Part shown: positions 16,393 to 25,746 of the stretch, one piece after another
Layout: every line of letters begins with the position of its first letter
Position numbering within the stretch: position 1 is the stretch's first letter
Origin: Lachnospiraceae bacterium UBA1718
GTDB taxonomy: Bacteria; Bacillota; Clostridia; Lachnospirales; Lachnospiraceae
Length of the DNA stretch: 31,082 nt
Direction of reading: 5' to 3'
NCBI GenBank assembly: GCA_002317245.1
Contig: DCIU01000047.1
Coordinates: 6,836 to 37,917, forward strand
Program-made: the position numbers and the translations under genes
Notes under the pieces: model-generated
The model's database searches: none
What the model saw: only the letters and a program-made list of their open reading frames with translations
What the model was told of the DNA's origin: nothing

Positions 16393-17227
16393 CAGGATGA
16401 TACTCAACTGCATACAGACAGTATTCCAGAATGAGAAGACGGATGTATATATCTGTGTGGACGAGACTGGAGCCGGTGATTCCACATACACAGTAGTAGC
16501 TATCAAGGACCACGAGCTTTCCAAGCAGATTCTCGTATCCAGTATGGAGGAGGGAATTGAAGAGTCGGAGTACCTTGTAGACCATTTTTCAGCATATGGA
16601 ATGGACGTCCTGGTGTTCCCTTATTCGCCCAAGAGACCACTTCTTGACTTCTATTTTGGCAATACACTTACCCTGGAACAGGCAGAGGATGTGTGCAGGA
16701 ATGTTGTGCTTACGGCCATTCAGTGCAGACTGCCTTCACCGCTTCTCTATATGGTACTTAGTCAGAATCTTCTGCAGATGTCCAAGGATAGAAGCGTATT
16801 CGTATCTTACGAGATGAACTTCGAGGAGTTTGATGCGGGTAAAAATGAGAAGGACTGTGTTGTTCTCTGCGCGAGACTCCTTATTAAGCTACTTGAGGGT
16901 AAGACAACTCAGAAGGCTATTACATATCAGCTTCTAAAGAAGCGATCGAGAAGCCAGGGCTATACAAGCTTTGCACAGCTATATAAGGACGTCATCATTG
17001 CTGGTTCGCCAGGCAAGAGACGTGGAATTGTTGCAAGATTACGTTCCTGGTTTATCAAGAATAAGGATGTGCTTTTTGTGATTCTTATGTGGATATGTAT
17101 AGCACTTGCGTTTGCAGCAATAGCAGCACTTATTACTCAGCTTATTATGGGTGATGTGCCTTGGCTCAGAGTATTTTTTAATGGATTCAAAGTAATTGGT
17201 ACAGAGCATCTCAATGCATCAGCATAA
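16376..17227 (+). CDS. Pseudokinase-like single-pass membrane protein
   Basis: A 283-aa protein whose ATG lies inside the end of the previous gene (17-bp overlap), so translation is coupled. Residues 20-55 are beta strands (VYICVDE, YTVVAIKD), 76-92 a hinge-like strand (MDVLVFPYSPKRPLLDF), and 99-150 helices plus SQNLLQM and SVFVSYEMNFEEFD, at the places where kinases have the catalytic loop and DFG strand. The HRD and DFG residues are absent, so it would be a pseudokinase, recalling the cytoplasmic domain of type VII secretion EssB/YukC. A basic segment precedes one transmembrane helix (about 232-256), leaving a short outside tail. Similarity is by fold pattern only. A cytoplasmic docking role at the membrane would suit its operon position, before four other envelope proteins. 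Confidence 0.7.
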   Translation: MRFQSDRMILNCIQTVFQNEKTDVYICVDETGAGDSTYTVVAIKDHELSKQILVSSMEEGIEESEYLVDHFSAYGMDVLVFPYSPKRPLLDFYFGNTLTLEQAEDVCRNVVLTAIQCRLPSPLLYMVLSQNLLQMSKDRSVFVSYEMNFEEFDAGKNEKDCVVLCARLLIKLLEGKTTQKAITYQLLKKRSRSQGYTSFAQLYKDVIIAGSPGKRRGIVARLRSWFIKNKDVLFVILMWICIALAFAAIAALITQLIMGDVPWLRVFFNGFKVIGTEHLNASA

Positions 17228-17249
17228 AGGTATCTGACGAAGGGTTAGT

Positions 17250-19721
17250 ATGAAGAAATATTTATGGATTGTTGTCTGTTTTATATGGATAACACTTTGT
17301 GGAATTAACTTATATAAATCATTATGGCATGTTGGTGATGACAGTACATATACCAGCGTTAATGATAGGGCATATAACAGTATCACAGATACATATTATA
17401 TTACAGATAATGTTGACTATTCGGGATTTGTATATGCCATTGGACCTGATAATAAGGTTAAGGCACTTTTTGATGCTGATGGATATGCCAAAGGAACATA
17501 CTGTGATGAGCTGACAATCAGAGAAGGCCAGTTGTTCGTTCTTATATATGGCAGTACCACCATTGATACAGTACCTGTCAGAGCATATAGTATCGTACAG
17601 TTAGACACCGTTACGTTAGAACCCATTGCGCATACAGGCTGGTTTAGAACATATGATGGTGGCGAAGTACAGCATATTAGCAAGGATGAACAGTATTTCT
17701 ATATGTCTGAAATATCAAAAGATGATATGCAGGCCAGAATATATGCTATTCCTTTAGATTCGTTAGTAGAGGTTACTGACGGAGATGATAATAATATCCG
17801 TAACGTAGCTACTATAAGATATTCAGCATCAGTAGAACCATCTGAGGGATACTTCTTCGTGTATGCCGGTTATGATAATGGCCAGCTAAATACAATGGAG
17901 AATGGAAATGGCTTATTAGATGATGAAGTATTTGATGTCTATGCTGCTCAGAGATTCGAGCATAAGATATTTACAGCCAAGCAGATCGCTATCATTAATA
18001 AGGATAAAGTAAAATACCGTATCTTTTTTGCGCTTGCAGGTGTCTTATTCATACTAGCACTTACATTCTTTGTTAAGCAGAGGAACAGGGTGGCATATCT
18101 AATTGTGATCTGGGAGGTAATGCTTGTCCTGTTATTTGGATATGCTGCATACAAACTTAATCAATGGAATAACACAACGAATTGGGATGAGATGCTTAAG
18201 TTCGTATCCTTCACAGTCGATGATGTACGAGCCGACCTGGATGAACTTGAGCAGGAATATGAGAATACTGAGAACTACTACAGAACAGAGGAGTTCGTAA
18301 ATATCACAAGCAGACTAAGGCACGTAGTTCAGAACTACGGTAATGGTAGCGTATTTGTCAATCTGATAAGCATAGCCAGGTTGGATAATGGTGAATTCCA
18401 TGTTGTGGCAGCTGCGAAGGGACTTAACAACTGCAGCCTTGAGACCTTATACGGTAATGAGGCGGTTGATCTTGCCAAGAAAGTATATTCCCTTGGACTT
18501 AGAAGTAATTCCCAGGTATCAATAGATGGTAAGGAGTATTCGCTTATATGTGTAGGTCAGAAGGGCGAGACTAATCCAACATCAATGCTTATGGCTGTAA
18601 TTGATCAGAATGGTTCTGATGACCTGGCTATATCAGAGATGTTAGTTGTATATATTGTCATAGTTTTACTCTTCATTCTGGCAAGTATAGTAGGTGTTAC
18701 TATTCTTAGACGTCAGGCTAAGGACTTAAGACTCTTAGGTAACACTATGATGGATGTATCTCAGGGTGGTGTCGGAATTAAGAAGCCAGATACTCTTGGA
18801 GAAGATATGTCTGATATGTGGTCAGGACTTCTTGATATAGACAGAAGCATCAAGAATCTTAACTACATCAAGTATCGTACATTCGAAGCTTACTATAAGT
18901 TCGCACCTAAGTCTGTTGAGAGACTTCTCGATAAGACCTCTATTACTGAGGTTGGTAATGGCGATATGGTTCAGAAAAAGGGAACCATAATGCTAATTGA
19001 TACTAATACCAACAAAATGCTTCTTGGACTTGCCAAGATGAATAACTCCTTAGAAAAGCTTACGACCAATTCAAAGGCTAAGGAAGTGCTGGAGCTATTA
19101 TCAAAGTACCAGGAAGAGAATATTGCATATAAGATATCAGCTGCAAGCGATCTGTCTGAGATGGATCTTGTAATGCCAGATAACGTAATTAAGGCCTGTG
19201 AGGTTGGTGTAGAGATGAGCAAGGCCTATGACGGAGTCGGATATGGAGCATGTATATTCATGCACTACACTAACTTCCTATATGGAGTAGCAATTGCTGG
19301 TGATGAAGCATCTCAGTATCTCTTATCAGGCGAAATGATGAGAATCAGGAATAAGCTTTTACTTCTTAATGAACTTAGAATCTCAATGGTTGTAACAGGT
19401 ACAGTTCTTGAGAGAGAGCTTGAGAAGCCAAGTAATCGATACATTGGTTACTGGGATATTGGTGACAATACTAAGATTGAATTATATGAAGTTCTTGATG
19501 CTTGTTCTGATGAATTCAGACATATGCGCGAAGAGACTAAGGAGCTCTTCGAGGAAGGACTTGAGCTCTTCTATGAGAATAACTATTACCTGGCTCGTAA
19601 TAATTTTGCTAAGGTAATTAAAATTGACCATTGTGATTCCGTGGCAAGATGGTATCTGTTCACATGTGAGAAACATCTCGATGGCAGCCTGAAAACAGAG
19701 AAATACGAATTGAGTGAATAG
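17250..19721 (+). CDS. Multi-pass receptor with degenerate class III nucleotide cyclase domain
   Basis: An 823-aa protein. TM1 is at 4-22; residues 23-255 are an extracytoplasmic beta-rich domain (propeller-like: FVYAIGPDNKVKALFD, LFVLIYGSTT). TM2 (256-275) and TM3 (281-300) are followed by a second outside domain (301-463) and TM4 (464-486). A HAMP-like linker leads to a cytoplasmic domain at about 545-750. There YYKFAPKSVERLLDKTSITE and VGNGDMVQKKGTIMLID match the start of adenylate/guanylate cyclase domains (FVPxxFLxLLGxxSIxxVxLGDxxxxxMTVLFSD), and TKIELYEVLDA matches their end, but the GFT and GDG-type catalytic contexts are lost. Asp584 and possibly Asp634 remain. The final ~70 residues look TPR-like. 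Probably a signal-sensing scaffold, not an active cyclase. It lies within the CIS operon between the pseudokinase and MORN genes. Confidence 0.75.
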   Translation: MKKYLWIVVCFIWITLCGINLYKSLWHVGDDSTYTSVNDRAYNSITDTYYITDNVDYSGFVYAIGPDNKVKALFDADGYAKGTYCDELTIREGQLFVLIYGSTTIDTVPVRAYSIVQLDTVTLEPIAHTGWFRTYDGGEVQHISKDEQYFYMSEISKDDMQARIYAIPLDSLVEVTDGDDNNIRNVATIRYSASVEPSEGYFFVYAGYDNGQLNTMENGNGLLDDEVFDVYAAQRFEHKIFTAKQIAIINKDKVKYRIFFALAGVLFILALTFFVKQRNRVAYLIVIWEVMLVLLFGYAAYKLNQWNNTTNWDEMLKFVSFTVDDVRADLDELEQEYENTENYYRTEEFVNITSRLRHVVQNYGNGSVFVNLISIARLDNGEFHVVAAAKGLNNCSLETLYGNEAVDLAKKVYSLGLRSNSQVSIDGKEYSLICVGQKGETNPTSMLMAVIDQNGSDDLAISEMLVVYIVIVLLFILASIVGVTILRRQAKDLRLLGNTMMDVSQGGVGIKKPDTLGEDMSDMWSGLLDIDRSIKNLNYIKYRTFEAYYKFAPKSVERLLDKTSITEVGNGDMVQKKGTIMLIDTNTNKMLLGLAKMNNSLEKLTTNSKAKEVLELLSKYQEENIAYKISAASDLSEMDLVMPDNVIKACEVGVEMSKAYDGVGYGACIFMHYTNFLYGVAIAGDEASQYLLSGEMMRIRNKLLLLNELRISMVVTGTVLERELEKPSNRYIGYWDIGDNTKIELYEVLDACSDEFRHMREETKELFEEGLELFYENNYYLARNNFAKVIKIDHCDSVARWYLFTCEKHLDGSLKTEKYELSE

Positions 19722-19731
19722 GAGATAGCCT

Positions 19732-20952
19732 GTGGGCGATTTATTTAATACCTTTCTATCGTCAATTAAATATCAGTTCAGCCGCTTTTTAAACAGGTTT
19801 AGGACTATTACTTCCAGAACATACCTTAAGAATAAGGTATGGGGGAAGATCAAGCTATTCTTCTCTAATCTGTTTAATGTTAAGCCAAAGGACAAGAATG
19901 ATTATTACAGGGTATTTAACTGGCTTGTAAGTAAACGGCTTGCTTACCTTATAGTTATCGTTGTTGGCATTGTCAGTGTCTCGTTTTTATACAATAACAA
20001 GACTAATTTCTTCGGAAATGATGATGATTCAATAAAAAGTTATAAATATTCTTCGGTTTTATTGCGCTTTGCCAAGGGTGACGTTCGTATAAAAGGTAAA
20101 GGAGGTTATCTTGCATACGAAGGTAATGTATCCAAGGGCAAGGTTACCGGTAAAGGCAAGCTATATAACCACGATGAGAATCTCCTCTATGAAGGAGAAT
20201 TCGACTACAACGAGTACAACGGAAACGGTATCCTATATTATCCAACTGGGATAGTTAATTACACGGGAGAATTCGTTGATAATGAGTTCGAAGGCACTGG
20301 CACCTTGTACAGAGACAGTGGCAATATCTGGTATTCAGGAGACTTCAAGAAGGGCATGATGGATGGAGAAGGAGTTCTCTACAATGTCAGCGGAAGCCAG
20401 ATATTCACGGGTTCCTTCGCTGCAGATAACATTGTTTATGCCACCCTTATTGGTAAGACAACCGAGGAAGTGGCTACATCTTATACCGGAACGAGGACAC
20501 TGTTCGAGGGTGAAGACTTCTTCAACCTGCATATGGAAGAGATTGATGCCATATATCAGGGTGTAACTAATGAGGATGCCCTGGATGATGCAGTTAAGGT
20601 TAAGGCTGTATATGTACTTCAGGATAGCTTCAAGACAGGAAGAACAGAATTAAAGACTGTAGATGACTTAAGAAGTTTCTTCGGAGTGCCATTGTATGCG
20701 GGTGAGTCTAATATGACTCAGTCAGAGGCATTGGCAATATCCGAGATCAGGAAGACTACAGGAGATACCTACTTCGATGATCCAGGTCTGGTTACTACAC
20801 GAGTATATGATGATGACTATTCGGTAGATTCCTTCGACGGATACAAGGAAGTATATATTGAGAGTTATTTATATGGTGGAGTTGAATACACATTCGTATT
20901 CAAGGGTAGATCAGATGATAACTTTGGTTTCTACTATATTACAAGTAAGTAA
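19732..20952 (+). CDS. Membrane-anchored MORN-repeat protein
   Basis: A 406-aa protein starting at GTG 19732 with GGAG at 19721-19724. A basic amphipathic N-terminal region (1-68) precedes one transmembrane helix (about 70-88, LAYLIVIVVGIVSVSFLY). Four MORN repeats of 24 residues follow at 129-152, 153-176, 177-200 and 201-224 (for example YEGEFDYNEYNGNGILYYP and YTGEFVDNEFEGTGTLYRD), plus a partial fifth. The last ~170 residues form a mixed domain with no recognised family. The positive-inside rule puts the MORN repeats and C-terminus outside the membrane. MORN repeats commonly mediate protein or lipid contacts. Between a receptor-like protein and two exported proteins, it is a plausible link in an envelope assembly built with the CIS. 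Confidence 0.82.
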   Translation: MGDLFNTFLSSIKYQFSRFLNRFRTITSRTYLKNKVWGKIKLFFSNLFNVKPKDKNDYYRVFNWLVSKRLAYLIVIVVGIVSVSFLYNNKTNFFGNDDDSIKSYKYSSVLLRFAKGDVRIKGKGGYLAYEGNVSKGKVTGKGKLYNHDENLLYEGEFDYNEYNGNGILYYPTGIVNYTGEFVDNEFEGTGTLYRDSGNIWYSGDFKKGMMDGEGVLYNVSGSQIFTGSFAADNIVYATLIGKTTEEVATSYTGTRTLFEGEDFFNLHMEEIDAIYQGVTNEDALDDAVKVKAVYVLQDSFKTGRTELKTVDDLRSFFGVPLYAGESNMTQSEALAISEIRKTTGDTYFDDPGLVTTRVYDDDYSVDSFDGYKEVYIESYLYGGVEYTFVFKGRSDDNFGFYYITSK

Positions 20953-20965
20953 TTATTGGTGATTA

Positions 20966-23023
20966 ATGAGAAATGGTAAGAGAATCGCTAACAGAATATT
21001 GAGCACAGCCCTGGCTGTAGCAATTACTGCTTCTCTTATGCAGATTAAGCCTATGGAGGTTCAGGCTGCTAATCAGACCCTGACATTGGCTCAGGCTAAG
21101 GCTCTTGCGCTGGCTAACTCTGATGAGATGGACAAGATTGAAGCCAAGGAGGCGACTCAGGAGGCTAAGCTTAAGTCGGCTGTTAAGTCCATAGCACTTA
21201 AGCAGAAGAACAGGTCTACCTTCAGATACTCACCGTTGCTTAGCTTCAAGTTCCCTACACAGGCCAGTGGATCTACTAAATATGAAGAGACTATTAAGCC
21301 AATTCAGGTCCAGACTCAGATAGATATATACAAGCATCAGTATAATGACCAGAAGCTTGAGGAATATAAGAAGGTAACAGAACTCTTCGTTACAATTGTA
21401 TCCATGCAGGATAAGATTGAGTTCAATGAGAAGCGAGTAGCCTCTTATGAGAGTGCAATTAAGAAGAACAAGGCAAGACTCTTAATCGGTGAAGCCAAGC
21501 AGGCTGATATAGATACAATGGAGTCTAAGCTTAAAGAGCTTAAGACTACAATCTCTAATGATACGACTACATTAGAGAATGCCAAGAAGAAGCTATCTGC
21601 GGCCATTGATGTGGATGTCAGTACCCAGTATGATTTCGAGAATCCTTACATTAAGAGTGAGATTCCAAGAGATGTTCTTGGTGACCTTCAGCAGTATACA
21701 CTGGACAATGACCAGACATATTACACGGCCTGTGTCAATGAGACTGAAGCTAAGACTGCTGTAAATACATATGCCAGCATCTTAAAGAATGAATTTGGTG
21801 GCAAGTATAACACAATTGCTTCCTATATAAGTACTGCTCTAGCTGGTGGAAAGATTAAGCAGAAAACCTTCAAGGCTGATTATGACAAATTCCTTCAGCA
21901 GATTGATGAGCCGTATCAGGGTAACTACGTTATTAAGCTTTTGTTCATCAAAATCAAAATTCCTAAGGAATGGTTCAAGGGCGAGGTCGACGGTATCAGA
22001 TATATTGACGACGACCCATATGCCATGATGGATCTTACTCTTGACTATGTTGATAAGAGAATTGAGAAGAACCAGACAGAGAATGATGTTAAGACCCAGG
22101 TTGAAGATCAGTTTAATACCTATGTATCGCTGAAGAAATCATATTTTAATTATATTGATATGGTTGCTGCAGCCAAGGAACAGTTGGACAAGGATGCAGC
22201 TAACAATAGAATTGGTGTACTCAAATACGATGAGTATCAGTCAACACAGGACAGCTATGAGACTCTTCAGAATGATATGCTTCAGTGCCTGGCTGATTAT
22301 TCCAACTGCCTGATTGAATTTGACAGACTGACATGTGGCGGAGTATCAGCATACTTTAGCGGCAACGGTCTTAACACCTTTGCAGCAGGTAGTGGAACAA
22401 GCTATATAGATGAAGAAGTTGCTAATGGAGCTTACTGCTATGTACAGCCAGTAGCCCAGCAACAGGCTTTCGTAATGTCTGTTGTTATACCTGATGACTT
22501 CGAGGTTGAAGTATCAGACTTTGAATTGTGGATAGACAACACTCAGATCGGAGAGAGAACGCCTGTAGACGGACAGCTAAGACACCTCTGGATTGACACT
22601 AAGAATGCAGATGCCACGGCATTTGTCAGACTATACAATGGGGACAAACCAATATGTGACTGTGACATAGATCCAGGACAGTATAGCAATGCACTCAAGG
22701 TAGTAACAGATTACAAGGTTGTAAGTATCCCAGATTCAACAGTTGGAACTTACATTGTCGAGGCATCAGATTCGGGTAACTTCTCAACACTTACACTTAC
22801 TGTTGATGAAGGATCAGAGATTGCTGCTTACCGCTTGAAGCTTGATGGCAGCTATATTAATGGCGAAGAAATTATTGATATTAAGAAGAGTCTTAAGTAT
22901 CTAGGAGCAATATCAGAATCACTGGATGATATAGAGATAGAGTTCTATAACGAATCAGAAAGTATGCTTTATACAGGATACTTCGATACAACGAATCTTA
23001 AGCTTAAGAGAAATGTGGAGTAG
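20966..23023 (+). CDS. Exported TolC-like (outer membrane efflux protein fold) coiled-coil protein
   Basis: A 685-aa protein with a Sec signal peptide (basic RNGKRIANR, hydrophobic LSTALAVAITASL, probable cleavage near VQA-A35). Residues 39-56 (LTLAQAKALALANSDEMD) match the opening motif of TolC/OEP proteins, followed by long helices (130-215, with LLIGEAKQADIDTMESKLKE) and a second helical pair (365-460). There NNRIGVLKYDEYQSTQDSYE and DYSNCLIEFDRLT match the second TolC repeat. The mid region (310-350) and the C-terminal ~220 residues (beta-rich) are extra. TolC proteins form outer-membrane channels in diderms; TolC-family proteins also occur in Firmicutes without known outer membranes, with unclear roles. 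It may span the cell wall here as part of the CIS-linked envelope complex. The next gene follows after 8 nt. Confidence 0.75.
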   Translation: MRNGKRIANRILSTALAVAITASLMQIKPMEVQAANQTLTLAQAKALALANSDEMDKIEAKEATQEAKLKSAVKSIALKQKNRSTFRYSPLLSFKFPTQASGSTKYEETIKPIQVQTQIDIYKHQYNDQKLEEYKKVTELFVTIVSMQDKIEFNEKRVASYESAIKKNKARLLIGEAKQADIDTMESKLKELKTTISNDTTTLENAKKKLSAAIDVDVSTQYDFENPYIKSEIPRDVLGDLQQYTLDNDQTYYTACVNETEAKTAVNTYASILKNEFGGKYNTIASYISTALAGGKIKQKTFKADYDKFLQQIDEPYQGNYVIKLLFIKIKIPKEWFKGEVDGIRYIDDDPYAMMDLTLDYVDKRIEKNQTENDVKTQVEDQFNTYVSLKKSYFNYIDMVAAAKEQLDKDAANNRIGVLKYDEYQSTQDSYETLQNDMLQCLADYSNCLIEFDRLTCGGVSAYFSGNGLNTFAAGSGTSYIDEEVANGAYCYVQPVAQQQAFVMSVVIPDDFEVEVSDFELWIDNTQIGERTPVDGQLRHLWIDTKNADATAFVRLYNGDKPICDCDIDPGQYSNALKVVTDYKVVSIPDSTVGTYIVEASDSGNFSTLTLTVDEGSEIAAYRLKLDGSYINGEEIIDIKKSLKYLGAISESLDDIEIEFYNESESMLYTGYFDTTNLKLKRNVE

Positions 23024-23031
23024 ATTTTCTA

Positions 23032-25746
23032 ATGACAAATAAGACAAAAGGTCAAAAAAGAATATTGGGAATAGTACTTGCACTTGTGATTACTGTAGTA
23101 ACCGTAGGTGGTGTGATTGCTTATAACACTATCAAGGCTAACGCCATCTACGATACCAACAAGGCAACAACCTTCAGGGAATTAAATGCCAAGATGCCTA
23201 TCTCAGATAAGTTCTTCTTCGTTGGAACATATGTCTTTGCACTGGATGCTATTACGGATGAGATATATGACAAGGCTCTGGACTCACAGACAAGCTTTAA
23301 CCAGTATAACAACTATTACAAGTCAGAGCTTGCAGGAGGTGTCTGGTATGATATTTCAGACGCAACAGATCTTACAGCTATTACTAAGGATGGAACACCT
23401 GTAGAACAGTCTAAGATTGATCCTCTCTATGTAACAGTATACATAGACGCTACTGGTAAGGTATATGACGCTAAGACGTTAGCTAATATGACTCTCTTTG
23501 ACATTCCAGATCCATATGATCTGTCTCAGATACCAGAGCTGCTCACACTGCATTCTCAGTATGATTCGATGTTTAGTGAGGATAGCATTGGTGTGGACCA
23601 GTTCTATTATCTTCAGCTGAAAGAATTCTTCGCAACAGACCTAAGACAGAAGTATCCTGAGATAGCAGCGGATACCAATTCTCTTGATGAACGTCTTCGC
23701 AACCTGCAGAAGGGCTACGAGGGACTTCAGGAGATGGGTAAGACTGATGAAGCAGATGTGGTTCAGCAGCTGATGAAGAAGGTTGATTCTACCAGACGTG
23801 CTGTTATCTATAAGCAGTTAGCCATTGGAAGTGGAGAAGATGCAACAGGTGGCTATGAGCTGGATAAGCTGCTTATGGTTCTTAGCAATAAGTCAGAAGG
23901 TGGAAGCTATAATATCAATAGCTATGATCAGATTGAGCAGTCAACAATGCCTTACGATGTATGGACTAACAGCAAGAAGCAGTATACCTATGATCAGATA
24001 TACAGGTACATGGAGAATCATGATGGTATTAAGACTGTAGAAGATACTGATGACAACGAGATTCAGGTAGACTCTAACTTCAAGAAGTTCTTAGAGGGCA
24101 CTGCTTTTGAAGGAGCAACTTCTGATAAGGAGACCTTTAAGCAGAACGACAGTATTATCTCATCAATCTATGATGCTGACAGCGCATGTAAGGCAAAATA
24201 CAATGAACTTATTAGTGACTCAATTGCCGCATCTGACAGCCACCTTGGTAAGGCAATTACTAATACAGAGATGGAGCTGTATCAGGTAGCTGAGAACGGC
24301 TATTCTGTAGAGCTTATTGCTATTGTTGAGCGGCTTGTAAGACTTAATTCCATTGCTGACAATGTGGTTAAGGACAAGGACAATGAACTTCCTATTATCA
24401 CAGATGAACTCTTACCTGAGTGCGAGGCAGGATTTAAGAGTGCTGCAACAGGCGGGATAGGTAATGCCTACCAGAGCGCTCTGGCACAGGGAGCTAATGA
24501 AGATGGCCTGGCAAGTGCCCTTGATGATCAGAATGCTGACCTTAATAAAGAGATGACAGAGCTTCAGTTCATGATTACTGCCAAGCGCAAGAGAATCTCA
24601 GCCAGAATGTGCTTCAATCTGACTCTAGGATGGATTGACTGGACCGACGGATTGCTTAAGGAGGTTCCAGATGACGTATTTGCCTCAAGAGCTAAGATTG
24701 CCCTTAACTCCCACAAGGCATGGCTTACAGATCTTCTTAAGGAATTAGCTAAAGAAGATGAGACACTTCAGTCAGAGTTAGATAAGCTGTTAGCTCAGAA
24801 GGAAGCTCTTAACGCAGAGAAAATGAAGGCCCTTGATGATAATGATCTCAATGGAGCTAAGAAGGCAGATGCTAAGCTTGCCGAGATAGATAAGTTGATT
24901 GATGCTGAGACTGCCAAGGGCAGCAGTGTTACAAATGATAAAAATGCTTCAGCCAGCAATAAGGCAGCAGCGGCAGTCGGAATGGCTGGTACTAAAGAAG
25001 GAGCCATTGAGAATCTTAAGAATGCAGCATTGGATAAAATGGCCAATGGCGAGGATGCTTCCAATGAGAAGGCTGCACTTAGTGAACTGGGTGCTACAGA
25101 TGCCCTTGATGAACTTGGAGCAGATAAGGGCAAAGATTCAGGAGATGGCTCAGGCTCAGGTTCAGGATCAGGATCCGGTAAGTATAACTTATCAGAAGAT
25201 GAGATTATGGGTATCTTAGCTGATGTTCTTGGAGGAGACTTCGACTCACTTAGTGCTGAGGGCAAGGTCATTGCGGCAGCAGCGGTTGACAGGTATGGTG
25301 AGCTTGGAAATGCAACAGCTCAGAATATTTCAAAAAATTTGATAGAAATATGCGCCACAGAGCATAACCGATTCGTATATGACACATATACAGATGGTGG
25401 TAAGGACTATGTTAATCTGGCAACCTTAGGAAAGGTTTCAGACTACAGATATGTATATTCCAATAGTGGAAAAGAGGGAACGCTTGCTGAAGGTAAGGAT
25501 TCATATTCCTTTGCAAATGGCGACAAGACTATGAACATTAATTCCACTAAGACATCAGACACAATGTCTTCCAAGGCAGTATACAAGTATGGCTCATTAT
25601 ACGTTCCTGAAGCTACTGTTAATGAATATTTTGCATATAGCTCAGAGAGCATTGATAAGGCATCATACAGTGCTGTACTTAGTGGATCAATGGATACAAA
25701 GGTTAAGGAATTATTGGAAGCCCTTAAGAATGGAGGTAAGGAATAG
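23032..25746 (+). CDS. Large exported/membrane-anchored coiled-coil protein with Gly-Ser linker and amine-oxidase-N-like C-terminus
   Basis: A 904-aa protein with one N-terminal hydrophobic helix (about 11-31, ILGIVLALVITVVTVGGVIAY region) that is a signal anchor or uncleaved signal. Residues 40-560 are mixed helical with Tyr/Gln-rich parts; about 575-640 is a strong coiled coil (LQSELDKLLAQKEALNAEKM). A (GS)n linker lies at 706-716. The C-terminal region (about 777-880: DYVNLATLGKVSDYRYVYS, then AVYKYGSLYVPEATVNEYF) resembles the copper amine oxidase N-terminal (stalk) domain found on Firmicute surface proteins. The gene begins 8 nt after the TolC-like gene and its stop overlaps the next GTG by 1 nt. 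It probably works outside the membrane with the TolC-like protein. No enzymatic motif seen. Confidence 0.75.
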   Translation: MTNKTKGQKRILGIVLALVITVVTVGGVIAYNTIKANAIYDTNKATTFRELNAKMPISDKFFFVGTYVFALDAITDEIYDKALDSQTSFNQYNNYYKSELAGGVWYDISDATDLTAITKDGTPVEQSKIDPLYVTVYIDATGKVYDAKTLANMTLFDIPDPYDLSQIPELLTLHSQYDSMFSEDSIGVDQFYYLQLKEFFATDLRQKYPEIAADTNSLDERLRNLQKGYEGLQEMGKTDEADVVQQLMKKVDSTRRAVIYKQLAIGSGEDATGGYELDKLLMVLSNKSEGGSYNINSYDQIEQSTMPYDVWTNSKKQYTYDQIYRYMENHDGIKTVEDTDDNEIQVDSNFKKFLEGTAFEGATSDKETFKQNDSIISSIYDADSACKAKYNELISDSIAASDSHLGKAITNTEMELYQVAENGYSVELIAIVERLVRLNSIADNVVKDKDNELPIITDELLPECEAGFKSAATGGIGNAYQSALAQGANEDGLASALDDQNADLNKEMTELQFMITAKRKRISARMCFNLTLGWIDWTDGLLKEVPDDVFASRAKIALNSHKAWLTDLLKELAKEDETLQSELDKLLAQKEALNAEKMKALDDNDLNGAKKADAKLAEIDKLIDAETAKGSSVTNDKNASASNKAAAAVGMAGTKEGAIENLKNAALDKMANGEDASNEKAALSELGATDALDELGADKGKDSGDGSGSGSGSGSGKYNLSEDEIMGILADVLGGDFDSLSAEGKVIAAAAVDRYGELGNATAQNISKNLIEICATEHNRFVYDTYTDGGKDYVNLATLGKVSDYRYVYSNSGKEGTLAEGKDSYSFANGDKTMNINSTKTSDTMSSKAVYKYGSLYVPEATVNEYFAYSSESIDKASYSAVLSGSMDTKVKELLEALKNGGKE
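25147..25178 (+). repeat. GGNTCN hexanucleotide repeat coding a Gly-Ser linker
   Basis: Five consecutive Gly-Ser codon pairs (GGC TCA GGC TCA GGT TCA and so on) encode a flexible linker between the coiled coil and the C-terminal domain of the 904-aa exported protein. Such short in-frame repeats can vary in copy number between strains. Confidence 0.8.

Noticed and set aside
16900..17227. Pseudokinase gene read as an active Ser/Thr kinase
   Set aside because: No HRD, DFG or Gly-rich loop residues are seen, so activity is not supported.
24795..25271. 158-aa ORF on the - strand
   Set aside because: It is the antisense shadow of Ala/Lys/Glu/Asp-rich coding sequence and the Gly-Ser linker, giving a low-complexity Ser/Pro/Leu/Ala protein with no start signal.
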